This document shows, in pieces, positions 45,301 through 59,177 of a stretch of 64,000 nucleotides of DNA; the first letter of the stretch is position 1; each line of letters starts with the position of its first letter. The notes below the pieces were generated by a model, which had not been told where the DNA came from, did not search any database, and saw nothing but the letters and a program-made list of their open reading frames with translations. The stretch is from Tetranychus cinnabarinus. Its lineage: Eukaryota > Arthropoda > Arachnida > Trombidiformes > Tetranychidae. The DNA lies in NCBI GenBank assembly GCA_022266195.1, contig WHVY01000005.1, positions 992,001 through 1,056,000 on the forward strand. Reading direction: 5' to 3'. A program made the translations under genes and the position numbers.

Positions 45301-48300
45301 GCAATGTTAACTTTCATCTCAACATCAACTTGTATCATTAAAACAGAATCATTGGCTGCAAATTGAGTATAAAAGGAAAACTGAAAAACTCTCAACATCA
45401 GGATTGACTGATACTTACCATGAACAGAAAAATGTTTCAAGAAAAGTTTCTAAATAAATGAATATCATGTTATCCTTATCATCATTATTATACATCTGAA
45501 AAAATAGAGTTGTAAGTGAATTGAGTAAAGAAGGAAAGGAAAATGGAAAAATAAGAATCAACAATTTTTCAGTTCATTCTGAATCAATTCATGAAAAGAG
45601 AGAAAAAATGTTGGTAAAAATAATTTACATAAACTTGAACATAATAATAATGATGGAAACATTGAATTTATTGGAAGGGCAAAATTTTCAATAGAAAACT
45701 GGAAAAATCGAATAAAGAAGAAACAAATTTTGCATTTCAATCAATGAAAATCTTTACTGATCATTACATAACATCGGATATTGTTGGTGAGTCTCTTCAT
45801 TGAATTAAAGAGATTTAAGTTGAGATGAAAAAAGTTATTCGAGTTTGTTGCTTGACAAACATCATTTTGACCTGGTTGTGAGAGTTTCAACAATGTTGCT
45901 GAAGAGAAAAGAAAATTTCTGTTCGCGAAATTCACTGATGCTTGAATGTAAATATGTGTATCATTATTGTTATCATGGTTATGAGTTGAAAGGGTGAAGA
46001 GAATAAGAAAAGAAAGAAAATTTTGCTTTTAAATCAAGCTATAAAAACGCAAATAACAGTTGGGTAAACGTGACTTGAGCTTGGACTTTTTTTGTTCAGT
46101 CTTCTGCTGATAATTCTGTTCAATCGGATATTCATTTGTAAGCTTATATCATTAATTTAATACTTAATTACTTTCAGGATCATGTTTCTTATTCGAATTT
46201 GATTCCTGTTCGTGGCTTGCTGGCTTTGTGCACTTGCTTTTTGGTAGCTGTTCAAGTTAGTACATGATGAGGGTGAATGAAAATGTTGAAACTAACAAGG
46301 AATAATTAAACGCTTTCAAACTAATGATCAGAATTTCGATAAGTTTAGATTGATTGGGCAAACAAAGTAAACTTTTAATGCAAAAATATCGACGTTTAAC
46401 TATCACATCATTTGATATCGTAGGATAGTTTCCAAATGAAAGTCAGCTAAAAGTAATTTTGAGCACTCGTTTGGTCTCTTGCAAAACTCCAGACAGAATG
46501 TTTGCTTCTGTAACTAGAATAAAAACAAATTTTCAAGTCGATCATTCGTACTCGTCAGTTCTGAATGCCTTTAAACTACATCTAAACTAAGTTTATCCAT
46601 TCTTTCTATTGGTCTGTGGAATTTGGAGATCGCTTGGCCGCTTTGCTCTTGAATTTTGTGTCAAACAACTTTAATGCATTCAATTTCTTTTCTCATTTGA
46701 AGAGGAGAAACAATTTGAGTTTCCGTGTTACAGCTTTTTTATTCCATTTTCCATTTTCATATCATTTCAGGAAACCTCTAAAAACAGCCTAACTCGAAGC
46801 GAATTACCTTTTTCTCGCAGCTTATTCTTTCAGTCGAACCAAGCAGTTAATTTTACCCTATCAAATGAGCCTAACAGCTCATAAACCGAAACAATCAGAG
46901 ATGAAAATAAGTTTCTCTAGGAAATACTCCAGGCAAGGTTGCTAATTGAGTACTTTTTCCTCTACAATCGACAACCAGAGTTATCAAATATTGATACAAA
47001 AGTAAATGATGTTATTAAAGCAAGTGAAAAATATCCAACTAATACTCAAGCAATTGCAAAACGATAACATTTGAAACATGAAAAATGAATAATGAAAAGC
47101 TGTAAACTAATATACCTAAGTAATGAACAAGTGATTAATAGAAGAGTGAAAAAAAGTTGATAAAAGCAACATCTAAATATAATAAACATAATATTGTTGG
47201 AAGAAAAAAGTTAATCTTTATTTGGATTCAATAACAAACTAGAGAAGGAAAAAAAAGTCGGATAAAAGCCGCGAAAAAAGAGATTATAAAGAAGGGATAA
47301 AACTATAAGCTAAACAGTTGAATCAGATTATCACCAAGGGATGTAATATTTGATAAAGTGAACAGTAAGAAGAGGCAAGAGGAAAAAAGAATAACAATAA
47401 ACGTAAAAATAATAAATACTGGTTACTGGTTAAGTTTATTCAACAAAAACCAATTGACGGTAACCGATTGTCAAGATTACCAAGAAATAGTAAAATGCTT
47501 GTTTCACTCGAAGTGAAGTTCAACTGGAAACATTTGTTTCAAAGTTTATTGGGAAATGAAAAGAAAGGTATAAAGTTAACACAAATTGAAATGAAAAGTT
47601 TACAGAAAATTGAAAGAGAACAAGTTTCTAGGAAAAAAATGTTTACGACTTTTGTTTTATTAATACATTTGAATTAATGTTAACAGCAATTGTTATCAAT
47701 CCATTGTAATATTATGTGTCAAAATTGAAGACTGGGATTTGGGTTTGCATAAAGCTGCTTTGCTTTTATGTTGAAAAATATTGCAATAATGATTTGTCAT
47801 TGGAAAAGATTAAAGGAGTTGGGCTGAAACATTGAGTTGAAGATGAGGATGGAAGAGGCGAAAAGTAATTGAAAATAATTATTGTACGAAATGAGATTAA
47901 GAATGGAAATGAAAAGTTGGAAATAAAGTCATTTTCCGTCTTTTGCAAATCACATTATTCGTGAGTTGAAGATCATTTTTGCCCAATCCTTCAATGGTTT
48001 TTTCATTGCTTTTCATCAGCTTAACACTGAAATGAGATTGACTGTGCAATAAGTTTTGAGCATTTAATAAGAAAATGAAACTTTTTTTCTTCTTTTCCTT
48101 TCCGTGAACATTTTAAATCTGTAGGGTGCGTCTGGTACAGACGGACAGAGACATCAAAAGATGTGAGCATTTGATGGTTAAAGACATGAAGTTGATCCGT
48201 ATGAGGTCAGAAAAGATGATCATTTCAGAGGGAAAAGGAAATTTTTCTTTTCACAAAAACAAGATTTTCTTTTCTCCATTTGAACTTCAATTACAGGCAT

Positions 48301-51300
48301 CTAATGAAGGTCAATGTGTACTTAGCATTCATTTATCAGATTGTAACAAGCTCAAAGCAGGGGTCAACTTGATCTGTGCATGCTGATCATTTCAATCATT
48401 TCCATGTTCAATATGGAAAGAGTAAAAATGAAAGATTTGATAACCAATTGATGTTGCATAGAGACTTGAATATTGACCATAAACTAAAATTTATTCAGAG
48501 CATAATGACTATTGAAGGCTTTTCCGAAGGCGACATTTTTCATTGAACAAGAAAGTCAATAAACTTGAACAACATCATTAGTCAAAATACATGGTTGTTG
48601 TGTCGTTTTTTGTTGTCAATTTGTTTTTTACTGTTTAGTGTTTTGTTTGACTAACATTTGCTCTTTTCGTAACAACATCATGCTTTTAAATGCTCGGAAA
48701 AATGGACGACTTCATGATTCATCTTTCATCATTTTTCTTTGAAACATTATTTTACTAAACAAAATGCATCAAGTTGCACCAAACTTGTAATCATTAACAT
48801 TATTATTAATGATGAAGTTGAAAGAGGAAAATGCGATTAGAATGAATCTGTCAAAATGTTCATGTTTTTGTTGTCGCTCAGTTTCTCAAAACTCAAAGTT
48901 TCAAGTCTCACGAGATTAAAGGCAAACGATGACAGAGATGTTGGACAGAGATCAGTGAAAGATTTGATCAATATTTTTGTTTCTTCACTTTCTTCCTTTT
49001 CTTTCATCACAACATTGTCTTATTGATAATGTCCAGGAATGGTGAAAACAGAAATGCTTCAACTTTATTGTCAATCCTGATGTTAAACTCATAATAATGA
49101 ATAATCATTTATGGAAGCAACAAAAAACGCTTAACTATCTTCAAAATTCAATCATTTGACTTCAACCAGTTAACCATTTAATCAAAAGTTCAGCCGCTGT
49201 TACATTGAAATTAAGATGAGGGTAAGAGAAACCAATCCAAATCATAGTTTTCCATCCATACTGAAAGGTTGAAGATTTTCCCGATAATGGGTCAACGGTT
49301 TGAAGCAAAGTTCTTTTGCATTTGGAAAGTTATAGCGTCGAGATTTCGAAATCATTGGTATATCATTTCGAATGGCAATTTGACGTTTATTGATAAAGAG
49401 AGTAAATTTTGAAAGAGAAAGGGTAAATGATGGAAATTTTGTAATTCATTGAATCTGAAACCATCATTTGATTCATTTGAGATGAAGCGTCTGGAGGCGA
49501 GAGTTTTATCGAGATTCAGTTGATTATTGTAATCGGTTGATTTGTGTAAATCCATAAATCAATAATGAATAGAATATAATTCATCAATTTAGATTCTTTT
49601 GTAGTCCAATGTGACACTTTACCAGGGCAACTTTATTCTCTCTTTGCATCTTATTTTTCCAATCCAATCTCTTGAATATGAAAAACTTCTCAACTTTTAT
49701 CATTTTTTCTCACCAACTCTTTTTCACTTGATATCGTTACATCTTGTGTCACATCCGTTTTCCTGTTTACTCGCTCATTATTCATCATCAATGTTTACTC
49801 TTGCGACTTTATCTCATTTGCAAATAAAATTCATAATTATTTATGAAAGTTGATTTATTCATTGAAGGGGAGGAGAATGTGGAACAAGCAAAAAAAGAGT
49901 TTCATTCTCCCACATGATTCTGTATGAAAGAAAATACAATTTCAATGTATTCAAATGACAAGATTAGATGCGATTATAAAAGAGAAACAAAAATTCATCC
50001 AAAATAATAACTGAAAAAACTTGAGCAGCTTGGAGATTCGTTGTGTCGTGATAAATTGAAATCATTAGAACTCAACAAATGAATTCTAATACTTGTATTC
50101 AACTCTTTTTTCATTCATAAAAGTTCGTTGACATTCATTTATCAGACTGATCCATCTTTTCATTCCTTTGCACTTGTCGCCTGACGAACATTCAACAAAA
50201 CAAAAACTTCTATTCCAAACTTCCCCAATGACCATCGAAAAAAGCATCGATTCCAAAGATCCAAAAAAGAAGATTTGATTCGAAAAAACGAGAAAAATAA
50301 AGAAATAAGTTTCATGTGAAAGCAAATCTAGATTTAGGTGAAGATAAAGAGTTGAATAAAAGCATCAACAATTACTTTTGATGAATTTGATAGTCGATTG
50401 TTTTTGCCTTGCAATAACAAATAGCAATATCAAATGTTGCAATTAAATTGGAGAAACTTGTTTTCACCGAGAAAAGATGAAAAATAACCGAAAAAGTAGA
50501 AGTTGTTTCATCCAATTTGGCCTTATATTAGGTGAATTCATTTCATTTGTTTCTTGCAGCATTTAATTTACACTTGACTAAATGGTAAAAGCTGTTGATC
50601 TTATGGCTCAAGTTTTACAAGGTACAGGGTTATTTAATGATAATGATCATCATGAGTTCGTTTTTTGTTTCATTGAGAACTCCTGATGTTGGAAATTATG
50701 AGGCCAAAAAAGTATTAGAAGGAAAAAGAAAAAGAAGAAGAAGAAAAGAAATGAAGAAAACCAGAAAAGGAAACTTTGTATAATTGATGGTGATGATGAT
50801 ACGATACTTACATCATTTTCTTGTTTTTCCTTCTTTTCTCTGTTCAATATCTTTCTTCCATTTCCATGTTAGGTTAATCCATTAAGTCAAAGATCAATGT
50901 TGCCCTGTTGACCAAATGTTTCATTGAAATTTCATTTTAATCATGTAAAAAGTACATCAAGTGAACATGAAAATAAATACACTTCGTAATAAGGCTATTA
51001 ATTTAATTAGGAAAATAAGAAGCTTTAACCATCTTGAATAAGGTGCTATTATAAATGGGTTGGGCTAACCACAGGTATTGCATCAATTCAAAGTTTCCAA
51101 CTTGGAACACAGAAAATGAGAAAAAAATCTTTTTCTGTATTTTCATCTTTTCTTCTCACTTACCTTTCAAGTTTATGGACAAATACTGAGAATCAAACTT
51201 CTATTTTTTGGGTGTAAACTTGAAAGCTAATCAAGTTTATTAATAATCCATTGAAGCTTTTCACTTTTTTGTTCATTGAAACATTTTCTCATTGTTACAC

Positions 51301-54300
51301 TTGCTTCCTGTAAGCTCAGTTATTGCAAAGTTTTTCTGCTTCTTTTTCACCTTTCTACTGATTTTAAGTTCATCAATACAAGTTGATTGTTGATTAAATT
51401 GTTATCATTCATTATCATTGTTTCCAGTTTAACCTTGCCAGTTGAATTTTATTTGAAAAATGAAATGATGAAGAGTGATGAAGATGAATACATTTTTTTT
51501 CAGCTTTGCATTCCCCACTCAAATAATCTATCATTTCAAATTTTTCTTTCTATATCATCTTCTTTACCATCAGGATATACATGAAATCAAGAGTAATGTG
51601 AGAGATAAAAAATGGCACAAAAAATCCATCAATTTTCATCTGAAAATAATTCTTGTTTTCTATTTACTTTTCTTGCTTTTTTCAACTTTCTTTTTTTCTT
51701 ACACTAATGAACCTTGCAAAGTTTCATTGGTGTTTCACCTTTATATTTAAATGGCAGGTAAAAGTGTTTCATTAAAAGTTAGGTGTAACTGAAATGGAGA
51801 AGAAAAAGAAAAGTTGAAAGTTGAAAGTGCATAATGAAGAAGTCAATGGTTGTCTCTGTTTTCATTTCAATCTTTTCCAGAAGTTGGCTCTTTTCTAAGA
51901 CGACATGCAATATTAATAGGTGGTTAAAATTGCCACCCAATATTCAGTGATCAAGTTTGAGCACAAAAAGAGAGTGAGAAAGAGAGGGTGGCAAAGAAGA
52001 AGAGAAAAGATGAAAAGGTATAAAAGGTCGAAATTGAGTTAAATGGTATTGAAGGAAATTATCCGGACAGTGATCTGCATTTCGTGCAAAAATCTGACAA
52101 CTTTTTGCTCTCTCTATTTAAACGTGGGCCTCATGTTACCTCAATCATTTTACCAGGTTTCAGATTTGATCATCTTCTAGTGTGTCTTCCTATACCATTG
52201 CATGGTTGATCACTCATCATCTACATCAAGGTTTATCAAAGTTTCCTCTTGGTTCAACAGCAAAGCATACAAAAAATGAGAAAAAAGAAGAAAAAAAATG
52301 TAAACGAAAAGCTGACAGAAGCATTTCAATTTGATCAATTTTGACTTTGACTGCAGACACGCCAAGGCGAAACCTTTCCTTCACCTTTAAAGGTCTCCTT
52401 CCAAGTCAACTTTTCACTTGAGAGTTACACTCTTTTACCACACACAAGACAAAGTTTAATGATTGCGTTAAAATTGTCACATTATTTTCGCCCAAAGCTT
52501 TTCCGATTCCCTCCAAAGTTGTAATCGATTCTGCCACCTACTCGAAAATGAGGGAAGAGAAGAAAGAAAAAACATGGAAATCAAGTTGAAAGAATATGCA
52601 AAAAAGAGAGAGAGAGAAAAAAGTTGTGAAAAGAGAGGAAAAGGGATGATCGACCAAGAGTGGGAGGTTTTACTGGTGACTGATTTTCAGGAATTTAAAT
52701 ACACTTCAAATTGGTAAGGTTAATCCATTTCAATTGTCATTATACTCTCTTCTCTCACTCACTCTGTTAATCTGAATATCAAATTCTCATTTTACCCTTA
52801 TTATTATCATCATTATTATGATAATGATATTCAATAATTTGAGTAAATAATCAATCATTCTTCATCATTATCAGCTCTCACTTTTCTTCTCCTCCCACAA
52901 TTATATCATTCCAAGATGGTTTTCATGAACAATGATGAACAATAAATAAGCTTTACAAATGCTTTACCAATAAACAGTGAATCAAAAATGGATTCATATT
53001 CAACTCTATTTATTGTCATTACATTTTCCTTCAACATTGCTATCAATAACTTGCAAAGTTGACTAACAATTTGAGTAAATGAAAAATTCATAAAAGTCTA
53101 TTTTCACTCTTCACAGCATTTAGTCAATTCATTTTCAATAAATCAATTGTTGGTCAATTAATTCTTTGGTTATTCCATTTGGTATCGTCTTTATAAAGAT
53201 TGTTCAGCTCATTTGCATCTACAGATTATTCAAGTTTGCAAATTTAGTGACCACAGAAATTCAATAGGAAATGATGTTAAAGTAATTAAATTATAATCAA
53301 CTAATTTTCTCTGTTGAACTTGCAATATATCAACACATTGTAACTCAAGTTGACCAAGTTTTAGTTTCGAGTTTAACTTTATTCTCTGTATTGATGAAAA
53401 TTCTGTCAAGTACGTGCAATGAATTTCCAATGAATCTTTGGAAAACAAAAAAATGTCAAAATTACTTTATTATTGTTGAATCAACTTTCAAAAGCTGATC
53501 AATTATTGATGATAAAAGAGACGAAAAGTCAATGGAAACCAATGGAAATGTTGAATAGAAAGTAACAGTTTTCCCGTTTTGAGATTCATCATTGACTTGA
53601 AAATTATTAATAGAGTTGAAAGGAAAAGAGAAAAAAGGAAAAAATTTAAAGTTAGTTGAATTATCTATTGAATATCATGGATACATCCTTTAGCTTTGTT
53701 TCTCTTCCCATTTTCATTTCTCTCTTTCATTAAAATAATTGGCTGTTAGTGAAAGAAGAAGATGGAAAATCAAAATGTTTCTCTTTCATTTGTCTTCAAA
53801 TTGCCTCAATGCTCCAGGGTTAAGCCAATCCGTCAAGATTTGACAATGAAAATGAAAAGTTTCAAAATGTTGCTTGAAAACAAACAAAATGCACCAAGTA
53901 ATTTGACTCCAATTCATGGCTGCACAATGAGTTAATTAACATTTTAAAGACCATTTTGTAGACTCAGGTTCACGTCAATCAGATCATGTTAATGATATAA
54001 TAATTTTCCAATTTTGTTATTAAAACTTTCATTCGCATTGCAATATCGTAACTTAGTCAAGAATCGAAATTCAGCATTTGTTTAAATTGCGATGAACAAG
54101 AAATTGCTCTTGGAACTCTTTTCTCACTGGAAATGAAAACTTTTCCCATTTGAAATCTATTTTGTCCTGAAACTGAAGAAATCTTTGAAAGCATGAAAAA
54201 TGAACAAATTTTTGTAAATTTTGGCAACTTAGCGAAATAACAATTTCTTGTTCATCAATCAATATTTATCGCACATTAATCAGTCATTTTTGTCGCAATT

Positions 54301-57300
54301 GAACACACAAGTGAAAAGGAACGTTTACAAAGTGACAAACATGATACTTTGCATGGAAATTAAGAAGCAAAGTTTTCAAGTTAATTGGCTTTATTGAGTA
54401 AAGAAAAATATGTAAAAATAATTGAACGGCAAAAGGTAAAAGAAGAGCGAAGGCAAAATTTGATATTGAATCGGGAATTTGATATTTTCTATTGAAACAT
54501 TAATATTGAAGAGAAAATTGAATTAATTAGAAGGAAAAATGGTTACGTTTAACTAATTACTTGAGACAGAATGAAATGGAGATTCATGATTCACTTGTAA
54601 TTTGATGATTAGCAAAATGATCGTCGATAGACTAATGTGTGTTGCGATGATGAATGTAAAGCAAGCATCAAGATAAGGTGAGAAGGGAATGAAAAGGAGG
54701 AAAAAAACGAAGCTCAACATTTTCATGTTGACGATGAAATGAAATGATAAATGAAGAGAAACATGGAGATGAAAAGGATCAAGTTGAAAGTTTTGATCCT
54801 TCTTCCAATATAAACACGTCCATCTTTCATTTTGGTGTTCATCAAAATGATATTATTGTTTCTCAGTGTGACAGGTTTAGCCTCGAAACAACAACAAATG
54901 AAAATAGTGATTAACGCATTAAAAAAGAGTCCAGAATGTTGTTTGGATGAACAAAAAAGTGGATAACATTGAGTTGACAAGTGCAATATCATTGGAATGA
55001 GAAGAGAACTGAACGGCAAAACGAAAAATTCATTCATCTTGTTATTGTTTTTCCTTTCACTTTTCCAATGATTCAGAAGCAATGAAAGGGAATCATCAGG
55101 ATTGTTCTGATGATCATGTTAACCAAATTTTGCTCTTTTTTTCGCCCATTTTTTTTCGCTCCTCAACTTTTGTGTGTTTAATAATGAAAGAAGTGAAAAA
55201 AAACTAATAATACTCTGTCTGTTCAATTCTCATGGAAACTTTTCTCTTCCCTTTTCCTCACTTGAAAGTGAAAAAACAGAGCCCAATATTAAGTGGTAAA
55301 GGGGATTATTTGGTGGGAGTGTGGGTTGACACACCCAACTGAGGTTCTATTGAATTGATGCACAGAAATGCCAATCCCAAGGCAAAGTGATTCATCATTT
55401 ACATTTCAAAGTTGATAGTTTCAATCAACTCTAAATATTAACATTTTACATCTTTGGCCAATTGACATGAATTATTTGCCAATCAGTTGTCATTGTGACA
55501 TTTCTTGTAAAACCACAATCGACTCCGAGTTAATTTGAAATTTGTTATCAACGCGAAATTGAAATTTTTTCAATGCTTTGGATGTTTAATGCTTCCTTTG
55601 AAATTATTTTATTTTCATATTCATTTCAATCTAATTTCCGGCTTATCTCTTATCGCCTTAACAGACTTCTGAGTAAGGATAATAAACGGAAAAATGTTTC
55701 AATGTCAATACGATTATATCGATGCAAATACCATTGACTTGGTTCAATACGTTTTTGCCCTTTTCTTTTTCTCTCTCTCTCTTTAAGCTTCTTTCAGGTA
55801 TCAACTTTTTTCATCTTGAATCGCCAAAGTACTTCTCATCTTGCTCATCATCTTTTTGCCTTACTTTTTCCTGTTGATTAAACTCTTTGACTTTTGTGGT
55901 TCCCTATTGATAACATCTTCATCATAATAATGGCATTTATCTTCAACTTTTCATTATTCCAATGTTGTTAAAATGTGGGATGAGGAAGAAGAGTAAAGAA
56001 AGGAAAAGAGAGAGAGACTTTTCTTCTCATCTTGATCCGCATCTTCTTCTCATCATCTTGTTTCTCAAGTTTTTGGGTTTGATAAGCTTCATTCCAATTG
56101 ATTGGTTCCATTCTCATGAGAACACAACTTTTAACTCGCTCATTTTTGATAGCTAAATATTATTAATAACAAAAGTCTAATAATAAGAATAATCCTTCAA
56201 TTGTCATTCTCAACCCTTTCGATTCACAATCTATTTAAATGAGCTTAGATGATTCACAAACGCTAGTTTATCAGACAAACTTCACAAGTCTGTCAAATAA
56301 AACCGAGTCAATGTTTAATTGTACAACTTAAAAAGTAAAAAGTGTTCAACTCTTTTCATCTTTACACTTGCAAAGTACTGTTAATAGGATGAGAAAAGTT
56401 GTCTAAGTATTCCATGTCCATTGTTTTTCTTGATCACTTCTGCTTAATACATGATAATCAACAATTTTCCTCTTCTTTTCATTTTTGATGTTTCATTGAG
56501 AGACAAAGAATTGCTGGTCACAAAAGGATTCTTTGGCATTTTGCAATTATTGAAGGTTCGACTCGAATCATGTTAGGAAATGGAAAATTATTACATGACA
56601 GTGTCGAGTTGACATTGCATGACAAGTCAGGCTAACATTTCAATATTTTGATTGGGATTATTGGGAAGATTAAAATGGACTATTTCCTTTGCTCACCTTT
56701 TGCTGCCTTGTTTTACATGTTGCTTTGATTGCGTTCATTGGAGAAGCCAATTTAAGGCTAATATTATATTATTCAGATGTTTAAAGTTGAGTTGAACAGA
56801 AAAAAGGAAGAGGAGGATGAGGATTAGGAATGAAACGAAAGATGAGAATGATGAACTTTGCGGATGATGAGACCACCTAGAGTTGGTAAAGATGTGGTTG
56901 AACAAATGATTGAGAGGCCAAAATATGGAGACTTTTATTTCGCCATTCAATGAATTATTGTTAGCGTCATTATCTTGTTGTTAACAAAGTTATCTTTATT
57001 TTTCCTATTAACTGAACAAATTAGACTTTTTTTTCTTGGTTTTGTTGGATTGACCACGAAAAACGGAAATGGTTTACTGGTTCAAATAAGATAATCAAGT
57101 TGAGCCAAAGAAATTTTTCAACTTTTATTGCACACTCACCAAGGTGATGTCACGAATTTTCATCTTCTTACTTTTACCTGATTTCCGTTCGTGAGATGAC
57201 AAACCTGTGAGTCGTACCTAGAATTATCAAATTATGCTTCAATTTTGCTTAGGCAATTGACAATTGATTACAACATTTTATGGTAAAAATGTCAGAAGAT

Positions 57301-59156
57301 AATTCTCAAGCAATTGAGTGTTTCCGAAAATAAATTAGGTGAAAACAAGCTAATAATTTATTAATAACTTAGAAACACAAAGGAAATTCGAAATTTCTTT
57401 GCCTACAAGATTAACTTATAGTTTGTTTTAATAATTATGGCCAGAGCCAGGTGGTGATAGAGCCGATTCTAACAAAGTTTCGAAGCTTTTCATGTAATCT
57501 GTTTGTGCCGACCTCAATCGAAGTTTTAACCGAAATACAATGAAATTCTTTCTACATCAATGTAAATCGGATCCAGTTTTCTTGACTCTTTTAAGATTCG
57601 ATTTAAATTCGATCTTCTATGAAAATCGAATTTAGTTTTGAAAAGAAACAGATTTATTGGCTCAAAAAGTGCTTGAAAAAGTTCTAAATTTCAATAACTA
57701 AAAAGTCCTGCAACAATATTTCTGCTGCTCATCGATTCGAAATGGAAACATCCAAAATTTTCAGTAACGAGAAATAATTCAAGCTTTTTTCCGAGTAATT
57801 GAATATCGAACTTCTTGATAAAAAAACAAGAAAAAATTATGAAATTTCTTTGAACCATCGATACTCAACGAGAAATTTTGTGCTGATTGATAATTCTTTT
57901 CTTGATTTGTATTAAATCTTTCGTTTTAAACTTTAATTATTGATATGAATATTACTCGATACAAATCGTCGTTCTAATGATTTCATTGATTTATGATTTA
58001 CCCTGATTCAGGTTATTGTAAATGAGAAGTTGATTGAATTTTTTCTGCTTCTTTGGTTTGATCACTTTTAAAAGCCTTTTTCTCAATCATAATTTAATAT
58101 TATCAAATGAACTCTTGAGCATCAAAGTGGATAGATTGAACATTTCGTTGAGTTTCCCGATTTCAGCAAATCATAGTTTTCACATATCATTAAAGTTTTC
58201 AAATTGAACAGCAAACTACAGAAGTTGTATTAAATTTGATTGCAATCATTATTAACCAAACCTGCACGTTGTCAGAGCCCAAAGTAAACTCTAATCAATT
58301 TAACTCTATTTACATTAACTTTTGATGCTAAAATTATCATTAAAGGTAATGTTTGTCTATGCTTTTTCATTTGTTAATGCAATGTGTAATCATTTTTTTC
58401 ACTTTTTCCCTTTGACTTTTTCCAACCAACATTAAATGTTGATCCCATTATCATAGCCAATAAGTTTCCAACCACTGTTCATCGCAATCTAATGTGGTAT
58501 TTAATAACAGCAATAATCATAATTTGATAACATTTCATTTATAATTTAATATTATGGTAGCAATCATATTGTACATTGATATTATATTCATATTTGAAAT
58601 TCAAATCCAAATCATAGTCTAACAAAGTTTCCAGTAAAATGTTATCTCATCACGTCAAGATTCAACATGGAAATTGCCTTCGCCAAAATGATTCGAATAT
58701 TTGAAAACTCGAAAAATGGCAAACACAGACAATGCCCAAAAATTTCCCCCTGAATTAGTCATTTTTCCAATCCAAGTCTTGGAAGTTCAGAACTTGATTT
58801 TGAAACAAAGAACTTTTTTTCTGGCAAAATTGAGCTGGAAATGCTTACGAGATTGACTGATTATGTGCTTATATGACGGTGTAACTTTTCTAAGCACAGT
58901 GCCACTATGTGCATCAATACGGTAACCTAAAAATTTAATTGCCTTTAATGTCCAGCTTTGTGCGTCTTACTTGATGTGTTTGGATAGTCTTACCGTTAAT
59001 AGAAACATTGTATAATAACATTGATTTAATTTGCTTTCATTTTAATTTTTGTAATGCAATACCTAGATACTGTTAATTATTGCACTCATTTGCATTATTG
59101 TCTAGATGATTAATTGATTTCAATTTCACCCAAAAAAGCTTGATAAACCTAATCTT
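36394..59156. other. Long non-coding region
   Basis: Nearly 23 kb of AT-rich DNA. I read the frames longer than 60 codons on both strands. They are rich in Phe/Leu/Ser/Ile or Lys/Arg/Glu from homopurine and homopyrimidine runs, and show no domain motifs or credible splice pairs. The longest are at 37724-38158 (minus) and 41700-42065 (plus); neither looks real. No RNA gene recognised. It may be intron or intergenic DNA. Confidence 0.5.
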
Positions 59157-59177
59157 TCTCTCTCTCTCTCTCTCTCT
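59157..59177. repeat. (TC)n microsatellite
   Basis: An uninterrupted TC dinucleotide run of about 10.5 units, the longest pure dinucleotide repeat I noticed in the window. Confidence 0.85.
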